From Methylocystis sp. (GTDB taxonomy: Bacteria; Pseudomonadota; Alphaproteobacteria; Rhizobiales; Beijerinckiaceae), in contig JADCCX010000013.1 in the NCBI GenBank assembly GCA_020252485.1, positions 1-64,000 of the forward strand: 64,000 nucleotides of DNA. The letters run 5' to 3'. Below, piece by piece: positions 51,885 to 64,000 of this stretch. The notes below the pieces were generated by a model that saw nothing but the letters and a program-made list of their open reading frames with translations, was not told where the DNA came from and searched no databases. The number at the start of each line of letters is the position of its first letter. The first letter of the stretch is position 1. The position numbers were made by a program, and so were the translations under genes.

Positions 51885-53567
51885 ATGACACTCAATCTCA
51901 AGGTCCCTGACATTCGGGAGCTGAAGCCGCGCATCACCGTCTTCGGTGTCGGCGGCGCCGGCGGCAACGCGGTCAACAACATGATCGAATGCGGCCTGCA
52001 GGGGGTCGAATTCGTCGTGTCCAACACCGATGCCCAGGCGCTTGGCCATGCCAAGGCGGAGCGCATCATCCAGATGGGCCTGGCCGTCACCGAGGGTCTC
52101 GGCGCCGGCGCCCAGCCGGAGGTCGGGCGTGCGGCCGCCGAAGAGGTGATCGACGAGATCCGCGACCAGCTGATGGGCGCCCATATGGTCTTCATCACCG
52201 CCGGCATGGGCGGCGGCACCGGCACGGGCGCGGCGCCTGTGATCGCCCGCGTGGCGCGCGAAATGGGCATCCTGACCGTGGGCGTGGTCACCAAGCCCTT
52301 CCAGTTCGAGGGCCTGCGCCGCATGCGGATCTGCGACTCGGGCATCACCGAGCTGCAGAAGCACGTGGACACGCTGATCGTGATCCCCAACCAGAACCTC
52401 TTCCGTGTCGCCAATGAGAAGACGACCTTCGCCGAAGCCTTCGCCATGGCGGATCAGGTCCTCTATTCCGGCGTCGCCTCGATCACCGATCTCATGGTCA
52501 AGCCTGGCCTGATCAACCTCGATTTCGCCGATGTCCGCGCCGTGATGCGCGAGATGGGCAAGGCGATGATGGGCACCGGCGAAGCCTCCGGCGAGAAGCG
52601 CGCCCTGGCGGCCGCCGAAGCGGCGATCGCCAATCCGCTCCTGGATGAAGTGTCGATGAAGGGAGCCAAGGGTCTCCTGATATCGATCACCGGCGGCAAG
52701 GACATGATGCTCTACGAACTCGACGAGGCCGCGACCCGCATCCGCGAGGAGGTCGATCCCGAGGCCAACATCATCCTCGGCGCGACGCAGGACGACAGCC
52801 TCGAGGGCATCATCCGCGTCTCCGTTGTGGCGACCGGCATCGACCGGGCGTCGATCGATGCCATCGAGCCCGTCAAGGCTCCCGACCAGCGGTTGATGGA
52901 GATGGCGCAGCGCCTCCGCTCGCAGATCGCCTCCAAGACGGTCGCCGAGCCGGTGCTGCCCTTGATCCGGGCGACAATTCCCGAACCGGCGGCGCCGGCC
53001 TTGCCGGAGCCCGCTGCGGTTGCCGCAGAGCCGGTGGCGCATCCTGTGATCGAAGCGCCTGCATTCGAGGCCTTGCCCGAGCCGTCGCCGGCGCCCGTCG
53101 CACCGATCGAGGCTGCGGCCCCGGCACCGATGCCTGCGGCCATGGCCGAACCGGCGCTGGCCCCTGCGCCGCCGATCTACGACCCTCACGCCATCGTGCG
53201 GCCGGCGCGCATGCCGCAGATCGAGGACTTCCCGGTCGTGGCCCAGCAGCAATTGCGCGCGACCCAGGCTGCGGCGCCGCAGCCGATGTCGGCCGAATCC
53301 AAGCGCATGACCTTGCTTCAGCGGCTTGCTGCGGTCGGTCTCGGCCGCCGGGAGGAGCAGGAGGCTGCTATCCCGCATGTGACTCAGCCCGTTCCCGCCG
53401 AACCTTTGGTTCCGGCCATACGGGCTGAAACCGCCCGCCGGCCCGTTGTGCAGGCGCCCCAGCGCTCGGCGCAAGGTCAGCTTGATTCGCAAGGGCGAGT
53501 GCAGCACCGTTCAATCGAAGATGACCAACTGGAGATCCCGGCTTTCCTGCGGCGGCAGGTCAGCTGA
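51885..53567 (+). CDS. ftsZ: Cell division GTPase FtsZ
   Basis: A 560-residue tubulin homologue forming the Z-ring. Residues 1-320 are the GTPase: [20 protein letters not shown], the signature [20 protein letters not shown], and the T7 loop [16 protein letters not shown] long Pro/Ala/Glu-rich linker (about residues 325-535), typical of alphaproteobacteria, leads to the C-terminal peptide [10 protein letters not shown] that binds FtsA. GAGAGG lies before ATG 51885. Some rhizobia have a second short ftsZ elsewhere; this is the full-length form. Confidence 0.97.
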   Translation: MTLNLKVPDIRELKPRITVFGVGGAGGNAVNNMIECGLQGVEFVVSNTDAQALGHAKAERIIQMGLAVTEGLGAGAQPEVGRAAAEEVIDEIRDQLMGAHMVFITAGMGGGTGTGAAPVIARVAREMGILTVGVVTKPFQFEGLRRMRICDSGITELQKHVDTLIVIPNQNLFRVANEKTTFAEAFAMADQVLYSGVASITDLMVKPGLINLDFADVRAVMREMGKAMMGTGEASGEKRALAAAEAAIANPLLDEVSMKGAKGLLISITGGKDMMLYELDEAATRIREEVDPEANIILGATQDDSLEGIIRVSVVATGIDRASIDAIEPVKAPDQRLMEMAQRLRSQIASKTVAEPVLPLIRATIPEPAAPALPEPAAVAAEPVAHPVIEAPAFEALPEPSPAPVAPIEAAAPAPMPAAMAEPALAPAPPIYDPHAIVRPARMPQIEDFPVVAQQQLRATQAAAPQPMSAESKRMTLLQRLAAVGLGRREEQEAAIPHVTQPVPAEPLVPAIRAETARRPVVQAPQRSAQGQLDSQGRVQHRSIEDDQLEIPAFLRRQVS

Positions 53568-53869
53568 GCCTGACAGGAGATGGCAAAAACAGAGCGCGAT
53601 CTCGTTGCGGATCAAGCTAAACTCTTGAAAAGATGAATTTTTCCTCTTATGAAGTGTCCGATAAAATGTGACTTTTTCGTGTAACAAGGCGTAAAAAACC
53701 GTGATTTGGCCTTGTGGGACCTGACGCGTATTTTCCGGCTCACCGCCTTCGGGGCGGTCCGGGAACTGGCGGGGCTCTATCAAGGCCGGTGTCGCGGAAT
53801 CCAAAGTCAACGCGGTGAATTCTGATTGGCGGTCAACGCCAGCGCAATTCCGCCAACGAGGATAACGTC
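53568..53869 (+). promoter_or_regulatory. ftsZ-lpxC intergenic region with candidate lpxC promoter
   Basis: This 302-base gap has an AT-rich first part (53580-53700) and no believable gene. TTGGCC (53706-53711) and TATTTT (53729-53734), 17 bases apart, are a candidate promoter for lpxC. A direct repeat GTCAACGC occurs at 53806-53813 and 53832-53839. CCGCC-TTCGG-GGCGG could form a short hairpin (about 53742-53756), but no classical terminator with a T-run follows ftsZ. Confidence 0.4.
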
Positions 53870-54805
53870 TTGAACCAGACGACTCTTGGTGACCTGATCT
53901 CGCTGGAGGGCATTGGCGTCCACAGCGGAGCGCCGGTCAAAATCACGCTTCACCCTGCTGAAGCTCACACGGGTATCATCTTTCGCAGGACGGGTCTGCC
54001 CGGCGGCGTCGAGCGCGACATTCCCGCGCGGCGGGAAGCGGTTGGCGCGACCGAACTCTGCACCGTGATCGGCGAGCCGAGCGGCGCATCCGTTTCAACG
54101 ATCGAGCATCTGATGGCCGCGCTGGCCGGCATGGGCGTCGACAACGTCATCGCCGAGATCGACGGTCCTGAAGTGCCGATCATGGATGGCAGCTCCTGTC
54201 TTTTCGTCGATGCGATCGATCAGGCCGGCGTCGAACAACAGCGTGCGCCCCGCAAGGTGATCGTGGTGCTCAAGCCGGTGCGCATCGAGCACGGCAGATC
54301 CTGGGCAGAGCTGACCCCCCGTGCGCGTGGTTTCGACGTCGATGTCGAGATTGATTTTCCGACGCAGCTGATCGGCCGCCAGCGCCGGACCGTGGATGTC
54401 ACGCCGGCGAATTTCCGCAAGGATATCGCGCGCGCGCGCACTTTCGGCTTCATGAAGGATGTCGAGTATCTCTGGAAGAAGAACCTCGCCCTCGGCGCTT
54501 CGCTCGAAAATACGGTGGCGCTGGGCGACGACCGTATCATCAATCCGGAAGGCTTGCGCTATCCCGACGAGTTCGTCCGCCACAAGATCCTTGATGCGAT
54601 CGGCGATCTGGCGCTGGCCGGTGCGCGGTTGCAGGCGAGCTACAAGGCCTATATTCCCGGCCACAAGATCAATGCGATGATGCTCGAGGCGCTGTTTGCG
54701 GACCGCAGCGCCTACAAGATCGTCGAGGCGCCACTCGTCAGGCGCGAGCTTGGCCGGGGCGAAGGCGTCATGGCGGCCGCAGCTTACGCTGCGGACAAGA
54801 ACTGA
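53870..54805 (+). CDS. lpxC: UDP-3-O-acyl-N-acetylglucosamine deacetylase
   Basis: A 311-residue zinc enzyme catalysing the committed step of lipid A synthesis. Motifs: GIGVHSGAPVKITLHPAEAH, the zinc His in STIEHLMAALAGMGVDNVIA, the H-x3-D zinc pair in RHKILDAIGDLALAGARLQA and the catalytic His in IPGHKINAMMLEALF. The only start giving a complete N-terminus is TTG 53870, with GAGG at 53859-53862; a rare start may keep synthesis low, which matters because LpxC is dosage-sensitive. Confidence 0.95.
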   Translation: MNQTTLGDLISLEGIGVHSGAPVKITLHPAEAHTGIIFRRTGLPGGVERDIPARREAVGATELCTVIGEPSGASVSTIEHLMAALAGMGVDNVIAEIDGPEVPIMDGSSCLFVDAIDQAGVEQQRAPRKVIVVLKPVRIEHGRSWAELTPRARGFDVDVEIDFPTQLIGRQRRTVDVTPANFRKDIARARTFGFMKDVEYLWKKNLALGASLENTVALGDDRIINPEGLRYPDEFVRHKILDAIGDLALAGARLQASYKAYIPGHKINAMMLEALFADRSAYKIVEAPLVRRELGRGEGVMAAAAYAADKN

Positions 54806-54997
54806 TTTTTTGCAGACCGGTGTCGAGGCCATGGGCAGCCTCGCCTTGAGGCCGCCACATTGCCTGCTCCAAAAGACGGCGATCAGTTAACGATCTCGCC
54901 TCGAACTGCCGGAATTCCGGTGCAATTGCTTGCCTTCATCGCGAGGCCATGGCACTTTCCCGCCGCTTTCCGGTCGGCATATGTAAGGAACTCGGGC

Positions 54998-55885
54998 TTG
55001 CAGCTCACTTTGTCTCCAGCACTTGTCCTGCGTGCATGCATGGCGCTTGCGCTTGCTCTATCGCTGTCGGCCTGCGAGACGTTTTCCTCGGCCGTCTCCT
55101 CGTTCAATCCGTTCGGCGATAAGAAAGCTTCCAGCGACCTGCAGAACGACGAGCCGGCGGACGTGCTCTTCAACGACGGCCTGGCCCGCCTGCAGAACAA
55201 GAACTTCGACGGCGCCGCCCGCAAGTTCGCGGAGCTCGACAAGCAATATCCCTATACGACCTGGTCGAAGCGCAGCCTGCTCTTGCAGACCTACGCCCAA
55301 TACGAGAGCCGCAATTACGAGGATGCGATCGCCAGCGGGCGCCGTTACGTGCAGCTTTATCCTGCCGATAAGGATGCGGCCTATGCGCAGTATCTCGTCG
55401 GCATGTCGTATTTCAACCGGATTCCGGATGTGACCCGCGATCAGGAGCGCTCCGAGCGCGCCTTGCTGGCGATGGACGAATTGATCAACAAATGGCCGCA
55501 ATCGGAATATGTGCCCGATGCGCGCCTGCGCGTCGCGACGGCGCGCGACCAGCTCGCCGCCAAGGAAATGGAGGTCGGCCGCTTCTATCTCGATCGCCGC
55601 AACTATACCGGCGCGGTGAACCGCTTCCGCGTGGTGCTGGTCAATTACCAGACGACCCGGCACACCGAGGAGGCCCTGCACCGCACGGCGGAAGCCTATA
55701 TGGCGCTTGGCATCGTGCCAGAAGCGCAGACGGCGGCGGCGGTTCTGGGCCACAACTTCCCCGACAGCCCCTGGTACAAGGACAGTTACGCCCTTCTGGC
55801 AGGCGGCGGTGTTACGCCGAGCGAGAACCAGGAATCGTGGATCAGCCGGGCCTTCCGCGGTTTCCGCCGGGGTATCGGCATCTGA
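54998..55885 (+). CDS. bamD: Outer-membrane assembly lipoprotein BamD
   Basis: A 295-residue lipoprotein of the beta-barrel assembly machine. From the TTG start at 54998 (AAGGAA seven bases upstream) it has a lipoprotein signal ending ALALSLSAC, with the lipidated Cys, then FNPFGDKKASSDLQNDEPAD and five TPR-like repeats (KFAELDKQYPYTTWSKRSLL; DAIASGRRYVQLYPADKDAA; GAVNRFRVVLVNYQTTRHTE). It docks with BamA in the periplasm. A longer frame from 54860 reads poorly and would hide the signal; ATG 55040 would leave a signal of only about 11 residues. Confidence 0.93.
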   Translation: MQLTLSPALVLRACMALALALSLSACETFSSAVSSFNPFGDKKASSDLQNDEPADVLFNDGLARLQNKNFDGAARKFAELDKQYPYTTWSKRSLLLQTYAQYESRNYEDAIASGRRYVQLYPADKDAAYAQYLVGMSYFNRIPDVTRDQERSERALLAMDELINKWPQSEYVPDARLRVATARDQLAAKEMEVGRFYLDRRNYTGAVNRFRVVLVNYQTTRHTEEALHRTAEAYMALGIVPEAQTAAAVLGHNFPDSPWYKDSYALLAGGGVTPSENQESWISRAFRGFRRGIGI

Positions 55886-55944
55886 GCGCAGGAAGCGCTG
55901 ACTGAGGCCTTTTCCCGCTGGCGCAGGCATGCCAAAAGCCGCTC

Positions 55945-59723
<3,779 letters not shown>

Positions 59724-59726
59724 GCT

Positions 59727-60917
59727 TCAACGCGCCCGCGTTCCACGCTCCAGCGTGAACCAGGCGGCGAGCGAAAACACCGTCATCATCAGCGCCATCG
59801 GCAGCGGGGAGGTGGTGGTGATCTGCCCTGCGACGAAGCTTGCGACCGCGCCGAAGCCCATCTGCATCGCTCCGACGACGCCGGAGGCTGCGCCCGCCGC
59901 TTTCGGATCGACGCTGACGGCGCCCGAGATGGCATTGGGCAGAAGAAAGCCGTTGCCCATCGCCATCAGCATATTGGGCAGGAAGATCGCGGCCGGATGC
60001 ATCACGGGCACCAAAGCCAGACCCAGCAGGATGAGCACGCCGGTGCAGCCGATGATGTTGCCGGCGCGGATCATCCGGTCGCTGCCGTAGCGCTCGGAGA
60101 AGCGGCCGGCGCAGAAGTTGCCGATCATATAGCCGCCGGAAATGGCGATGAACCAGAGCCCGTAGGTGGTCTTGGGCAGCGCCATGGATTCGACGATCAG
60201 ATAGGGCGCTCCGCCGAGGAAGGTGAAGAAGACGGCCGAGGTGAAGGCCGAGCCGATGCAATAGGCGCGAAACTGAGGGTTACGGATCACCTCACCCGAG
60301 CGCCTGAGCACAGCCATCATGCCCTGGCCGGTAATCGATGCTGGCCGGGTTTCGGGCAATTGCAGGAAGGTGATCAGCCCGCCGATGACGCCAAGGACAG
60401 CGCAGGCGATGAAGATCGCGCGCCAGCCGAAGGTGTCATCCAGGAAGCCGCCGATGGCCGGGGCGGTCAGCGGCGCGATCACCATGCCCATCGTGACATA
60501 GCCGATCATGCTGGCCGCCGTGGCCTGCGGCGCCAGATCCCGCACGATCGTGCGCGACAGAGTCAGCCCCGCGGTCGATCCCGCCGCCTGGACGATGCGG
60601 GCGAGGATCAGGAGCAGAATGCTGCCGGCAAGGCTCGCGGCGAGGCTCGCCATCACATAAAGGCCGAGCGAGAGCAGCAGCACCGGCCGCCGGCCGAAAC
60701 GGTCCGCCAAGCCGCCGATGAAAAGCTGCGAGATGGCCTGCGCTGCGAGAAAGAGAGAAAGCGTCAGCTGCACCTCGCTGCGCGAGGCGCCGAGCGATGC
60801 GGCAAGGCCGGGCATCGACGGCATGAGGATGTTGAGCGCGAGCGGCCCGATCATCGAGACGATGATCAGGACAGGCAAAAGCCTGCGCAGGAGCGCCGGA
60901 TTTTCCGGGTTGCTCAC
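59727..60917 (-). CDS. Bcr/CflA-family MFS drug exporter
   Basis: A 396-residue twelve-helix major facilitator of the DHA1 Bcr/CflA group. LAAQAISQLFIGGLADRFGR and RRPVLLLSLGLYVMASLAAS form the loop 2-3 signature; LARIVQAAGSTAGLTLSRTI is the motif C-like region of the drug/H+ antiporters. Substrates are not predictable (bicyclomycin, sulfonamides and others are known for relatives). The GTG start (60917) overlaps the stop of the aminopeptidase gene by four bases, so both are one transcript. Confidence 0.9.
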   Translation of the reverse strand: MSNPENPALLRRLLPVLIIVSMIGPLALNILMPSMPGLAASLGASRSEVQLTLSLFLAAQAISQLFIGGLADRFGRRPVLLLSLGLYVMASLAASLAGSILLLILARIVQAAGSTAGLTLSRTIVRDLAPQATAASMIGYVTMGMVIAPLTAPAIGGFLDDTFGWRAIFIACAVLGVIGGLITFLQLPETRPASITGQGMMAVLRRSGEVIRNPQFRAYCIGSAFTSAVFFTFLGGAPYLIVESMALPKTTYGLWFIAISGGYMIGNFCAGRFSERYGSDRMIRAGNIIGCTGVLILLGLALVPVMHPAAIFLPNMLMAMGNGFLLPNAISGAVSVDPKAAGAASGVVGAMQMGFGAVASFVAGQITTTSPLPMALMMTVFSLAAWFTLERGTRAR

Positions 60918-62734
60918 AGGCTTGCGCAGGCCTTTTTCAGCCAGGTCTTGACGGGTTTGTCGACGAGCGGACCGATCACCTTGAGCACGCGCGCGTGATA
61001 GGCATTGAGCCAGCGGCGCTCCGCTTCGGTCAGCAGGGCCGGCTTGATCAGGCGGCGGTCGATGGGACAGAGGGTGAGGGTTTCGAAGCCATAGATTTCG
61101 CGCTCTGCGCCCGGAATGCTCCGCCTCTCGACCAGCACGAGGTTCTCGATGCGGATGCCGTAATGGCCGGGCTTGTAGTAGCCTGGCTCGTTCGACAGGA
61201 TCATGCCCGGCTCCAGCGGTGCGCTGCCCGTTTTTGCGATGCGCTGGGGTCCTTCATGCACGCTGAGATAGCTGCCGACGCCGTGGCCGGTTCCGTGGTC
61301 GAAATCGAGCCCGGCGGCCCACAGATGCTGGCGCGCGAAGCTGTCGATCTGCGCTCCGCTGGCGCCCTTGGGAAAGACGGCCAGTGATACCGCGATCATG
61401 CCCTTGAGGACGCGCGTGTTGCGGTCGATCATTTCGGCAGTCGGCTTGCCGATGGCGATGGTCCGCGTGATGTCGGTCGTCCCGTCGATGTATTGCCCGC
61501 CGGAATCGATCAGATAGATGCCCTTGGTGATGCGCCGGTTGGAAACCTCGTTGACCCGGTAATGCGGCAAGGCGGCATTGGGTCCGGCTGCCGAGATGGT
61601 GTCGAAGGAGATGTCCTTGAGCTTGCCCGTGGCCATCCGGAAGCCTTCAAGCGCGATCGCCGCGCTGATCTCCGTTTCGCCGCCCCTGGCGGCGGCTGCG
61701 TCCAGCCAGCACAGGAATTGCACCATTGCGGCACCGTCGCGGATCTGCGCCTGACGCGCGCCTTCGCATTCCGCCTTGTTCTTGACGGCCTTGCGCAGCG
61801 CGATCGGGTTGAGGCCGACATCAGCGGCGCCGCCGGATGCGCGGAAGTCCTCGACCAGGCCGATGCTGGCGCTCTCCCTGTCGAAGCGGAGTTTGGCGGC
61901 TTTCTGGCCCAGCGCCTTCAGCGTGGCGGCGAAGGCGGCAGGCTCATCGACATCAAGGCGATCCTCCAGGCTGGCGCGCACGCTGTTCGATAGCTTGCGG
62001 CCATCGATGAACAGCTTCGGCCGTCCTTCCCGCGGCAGGAGCGCATTGCCGATTGGCAATGGCATATGGGGAACATCGCCGCCGCGGATGTTGAAGAGCC
62101 AGGCGATCCCGGTTGGGTCAGTGATCGCCAGTCCGTCCAGCTTCTCGGCTGCGAGCCATTGCTGCAGGTCCCTGACCTTATCGTCCAGGGCAACTCCGGC
62201 AAGCCGGGCAGGGTGGATGCCGACTGGTGCCAAGGGTGGCGCGGGCCGCTCCGTCCAGACAGCATCGACGGCGTTGGGCTCGGACGCCACGAGATGCAGA
62301 CCCGCTCTCTCCGCCGCCTGCTGGAAGCGCTGCAACTGATCGGGCGTGTGACGCCGGGGATCGTAGCCGATCCGCGCGCCGGTCTTCGCCTGGCCTGCGA
62401 GCCATTCCGACGGCGGATGATCGATGATCGAAACCGGTTCGTAGACGCTGCGGTCGATTTGTTCCGCCAGCTGCTCAGTGTAGCGCCCGTCGGTGAAAAC
62501 GGCCGCCCGGTCCATCAGCACCACGCCGAACCCGGCCGAACCCGTGAAGCCGGTCAGCCAGGCAAGCCGCTCCTCGCTCGGCGGCAGATATTCGTTCTGA
62601 TGCTCATCGGCGCGGGCGACGAGGTAACCGTCAAGGCCACGCTCGGGAAGCAGGGCGCGGAGCCTTTTCAGGCGTTCCGGGCCGGCCTGGCCCTCGGACT
62701 TGATCTCGAATGACTGGAAACGGGCTGCCGGCAT
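60914..62734 (-). CDS. Xaa-Pro aminopeptidase P
   Basis: A 606-residue M24B metallopeptidase removing N-terminal residues before proline. Two creatinase-like N-terminal domains (LRALLPERGLDGYLVARADE; DLQQWLAAEKLDGLAITDPT) precede the pita-bread catalytic domain with metal ligands in YLIDSGGQYIDGTTDITRTI (two Asp), HGTGHGVGSYLSVHEGPQ (His), LSNEPGYYKPGHYGIRIENL (Glu) and GFETLTLCPID (Glu). Its size matches the three-domain cytosolic type. It lies upstream of the MFS gene in one operon. Confidence 0.93.
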   Translation of the reverse strand: MPAARFQSFEIKSEGQAGPERLKRLRALLPERGLDGYLVARADEHQNEYLPPSEERLAWLTGFTGSAGFGVVLMDRAAVFTDGRYTEQLAEQIDRSVYEPVSIIDHPPSEWLAGQAKTGARIGYDPRRHTPDQLQRFQQAAERAGLHLVASEPNAVDAVWTERPAPPLAPVGIHPARLAGVALDDKVRDLQQWLAAEKLDGLAITDPTGIAWLFNIRGGDVPHMPLPIGNALLPREGRPKLFIDGRKLSNSVRASLEDRLDVDEPAAFAATLKALGQKAAKLRFDRESASIGLVEDFRASGGAADVGLNPIALRKAVKNKAECEGARQAQIRDGAAMVQFLCWLDAAAARGGETEISAAIALEGFRMATGKLKDISFDTISAAGPNAALPHYRVNEVSNRRITKGIYLIDSGGQYIDGTTDITRTIAIGKPTAEMIDRNTRVLKGMIAVSLAVFPKGASGAQIDSFARQHLWAAGLDFDHGTGHGVGSYLSVHEGPQRIAKTGSAPLEPGMILSNEPGYYKPGHYGIRIENLVLVERRSIPGAEREIYGFETLTLCPIDRRLIKPALLTEAERRWLNAYHARVLKVIGPLVDKPVKTWLKKACASL

Positions 62735-62817
62735 GGCTCTGGATTAAGAGAGCGCGAAACGACTGTCGAGCGTTTCATAAGCCTGCTGCCAAGATGACAG
62801 GCATGTGATGAATTAAC

Positions 62818-62864
62818 ATGCAAAAAATGCATATTTTTACAGAATTATTTGCAAAGCCATGCAT
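62818..62864. promoter_or_regulatory. Palindrome-rich AT stretch before small genes
   Basis: Within an AT-rich gap (62735-62985) the sequence holds ATGCAT twice (62827-62832 and 62859-62864), ATGCA pairing with TGCAT around an A-tract (62818-62832), and a perfect eight-base palindrome TTTGCAAA (62848-62855). They lie 120-170 bases upstream of the first small gene. Their density suggests a protein-binding site or promoter control region. Confidence 0.4.
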
Positions 62865-62985
62865 AAAACGAATGGCAGGGAGTCGAAGTCGGCTCTACCG
62901 CTGCAGTGCAGCATGACCCATCTTCTCATGACAAGAAAAGGGAAACGCAGGGCTCCTTTCGTTTTTTCAACCACAGGAGATACCC

Positions 62986-63186
62986 ATGGCCACACTCACC
63001 TATACCCCGCACGCGGTCGCCCCGATCAAGGCCCCCGCTCGGCGCAGTTTCTTCTCCCGTCTGCTCAACGCGATGATCGAATCGCGCATGCGCCGGGCAC
63101 AGGTCGAGATCCGGCGCGCGCAAGCGATGGTGGCCGATCCGAAAAGCAAACTCGATTACGCTTTGCTCCCCTTCGCCGGTGAATGA
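62986..63186 (+). CDS. Small basic hypothetical protein
   Basis: A 66-residue basic protein: MATLTYTPHAVAPIKAPARR, then SFFSRLLNAMIESRMRRAQV and DPKSKLDYALLPFAGE. The Arg-rich helix (MIESRMRRAQVEIRRAQ) suggests RNA or membrane contact, in the manner of DUF1127-like small proteins, but the DUF1127 signature is not present. AGGAGA lies five bases before the ATG, a strong ribosome site. A second tiny gene follows after 60 bases. Function is unknown. Confidence 0.7.
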   Translation: MATLTYTPHAVAPIKAPARRSFFSRLLNAMIESRMRRAQVEIRRAQAMVADPKSKLDYALLPFAGE

Positions 63187-63246
63187 CGCTCTCCAGCGAA
63201 CGTTCCCCGACGACGGCCCATTGAAGATTCGAAAAGGAGATCATCT

Positions 63247-63354
63247 ATGTTCTACCATCTCATTGCATTCTACAAAGCGGTTGTGTCCGTCTTCACCGAT
63301 GCGCGCGCGCTGCAGGCCAAAATGGCCCGCGAGCACGGCAGGGTAGCGGAGTGA
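63247..63354 (+). CDS. 35-residue small protein
   Basis: A 35-residue protein with a near-perfect ribosome site: AAGGAGA ends six bases before ATG 63247. The sequence begins MFYHLIAFYKAVVSVFTDAR, which is a hydrophobic amphipathic helix, and continues ALQAKMAREHGRVAE, a basic helix. It may sit on the membrane surface. Such very short genes are easily missed by annotation. It follows the 66-residue protein in the same direction, so the two are probably cotranscribed. Translation is inferred from the ribosome site and codon use. Confidence 0.6.
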   Translation: MFYHLIAFYKAVVSVFTDARALQAKMAREHGRVAE

Positions 63355-63383
63355 CATTCGCCGCCTGAAAGAGCGCGAAACCT

Positions 63384-64000
63384 CTACCGGAGCGGCCTCT
63401 TTGCCGCTCTGTTGCGTTTGAGGAGCAGCGCCGCCCATCCGTCGAGATCGATGCGCTCTGCAAGGTAAAATCCCTGACCGCGATAGGCCGAGAGAACGCC
63501 AGGCACGTCGCGCGCCAGCAGTCCGGAGAGGATCAGCCGGCCGTCTGGGGCAGTGACGCGGGCGAGAGACGGCGCCAGCAGCCGGAGCGGCCTGGCGAGG
63601 ATATTCGCCAGGACGAGATCGTAGGGCCCGCCCGCTGTGATCGCGCCATGCTGCACGCCGATAGCGGTGACGGGTCGCACGAAGGCCCCGGCGCGGTTGG
63701 CGATGGCGTTCTGCCGTGCGGTGAGTGTCGATTCCGGGTCGATATCGCCGGCGGCGACCTTTCGCTTCAGGGCGCGGGCTGCCGCAATCGCCAGCACGCC
63801 CGTCCCGGTCCCGACGTCCAGCACCTTGCGGGGGAGCTTGCGCTTCAGTTCCCGGTCGAGAAACAGCAGGCACCCGCGCGTCGTGCCGTGGTGGCCGGTG
63901 CCGAAGGCGAGCGCCGCCTCGATCTCGATCCCGATATCGTTGACGCGCACAGCGTCACGGTCGTGCTGGCCATGCACCAGGAAGCGGCCGGCCCGAACCG
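63384..64000 (-). CDS. prmA: Ribosomal protein L11 methyltransferase PrmA, partial
   Basis: The C-terminal part, at least 204 residues, of the SAM-dependent enzyme that trimethylates lysines of ribosomal protein L11. Motifs: [20 protein letters not shown], the SAM loop [38 protein letters not shown] and [20 protein letters not shown] (NxxxxP-like catalytic region). The usual FGTGxHxTT motif is intact. The frame stays open to the right edge, so the N-terminal third lies beyond the window. Confidence 0.92.
   Translation of the reverse strand, partial: VRAGRFLVHGQHDRDAVRVNDIGIEIEAALAFGTGHHGTTRGCLLFLDRELKRKLPRKVLDVGTGTGVLAIAAARALKRKVAAGDIDPESTLTARQNAIANRAGAFVRPVTAIGVQHGAITAGGPYDLVLANILARPLRLLAPSLARVTAPDGRLILSGLLARDVPGVLSAYRGQGFYLAERIDLDGWAALLLKRNRAAKRPLR

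Noticed and set aside
50493-53507. Minus-strand open frame of about 1004 codons opposite ftsQ-ftsA-ftsZ
   Set aside because: It mirrors ftsA and ftsZ and has the His/Arg/Asp-rich composition produced by reading GC3-biased genes backwards; no family resemblance or ribosome site.
53742-53756. Terminator after ftsZ
   Set aside because: The stem is only five bases and has no following T-run.

Overview
The window reads as the chromosome of an alphaproteobacterium of the order Hyphomicrobiales (Rhizobiales): GC-rich coding DNA with strong GC3 bias, a complete division and cell-wall (dcw) cluster followed by lpxC-bamD-recN-ligA, an NdvA-type glucan exporter, DUF882 and L,D-transpeptidase wall proteins, CtrA-type TTAA-N7-TTAA boxes and GANTC sites. 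The genus cannot be fixed from the sequence alone. No rRNA, tRNA, CRISPR array, insertion sequence or prophage was seen.

Positions 1-4220 are an accessory island: a nested hairpin repeat, an orphan HigA-like antitoxin, an unknown protein paired with an Xre-ImmA/IrrE metallopeptidase (AT-rich tail, probably acquired), and a RES-Xre toxin-antitoxin pair that sits inside a broken conserved gene whose two ends can still be read on either side.

Positions 4223-31553 are ordinary chromosome in short operons: HAD phosphatase; a Tad-like pilus trio; NdvA-like ABC exporter; zinc protease; TPR protein; an O-antigen-initiation-like phosphosugar transferase with a sugar epimerase/reductase; purQ-purS; two periplasmic wall enzymes (DUF882 and L,D-transpeptidase) beside an orphan NtrC-type regulator; pyrD; an S24-type repressor; tal-tkt; a flavin reductase; a Pro-tRNA deacylase-like protein; a DnaJ-like protein; pdxH; and several small envelope proteins.

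Positions 31554-59723 hold mraZ-rsmH-ftsL-ftsI-murE-murF-mraY-murD-ftsW-murG-murC, an antisense lytic transglycosylase, murB, an unusual GAF-PAS-phosphoribosyltransferase fusion, ddl-ftsQ-ftsA-ftsZ, lpxC, bamD, recN and ligA. Together these make lipid II, build the septum, and supply outer-membrane lipid A and beta-barrel assembly. The upstream region carries two GANTC sites next to a perfect TTAACC-N5-TTAACC CtrA box, pointing to cell-cycle control. The fusion protein at 47057-48568, a predicted sensor joined to a PRPP-binding domain inside the wall/division cluster, is the best candidate for an undescribed system.

Positions 59727-64000 carry a Bcr/CflA exporter overlapping an aminopeptidase P gene, two tiny proteins with strong ribosome sites downstream of a palindrome-rich AT stretch, and the 3' part of prmA running off the window edge.
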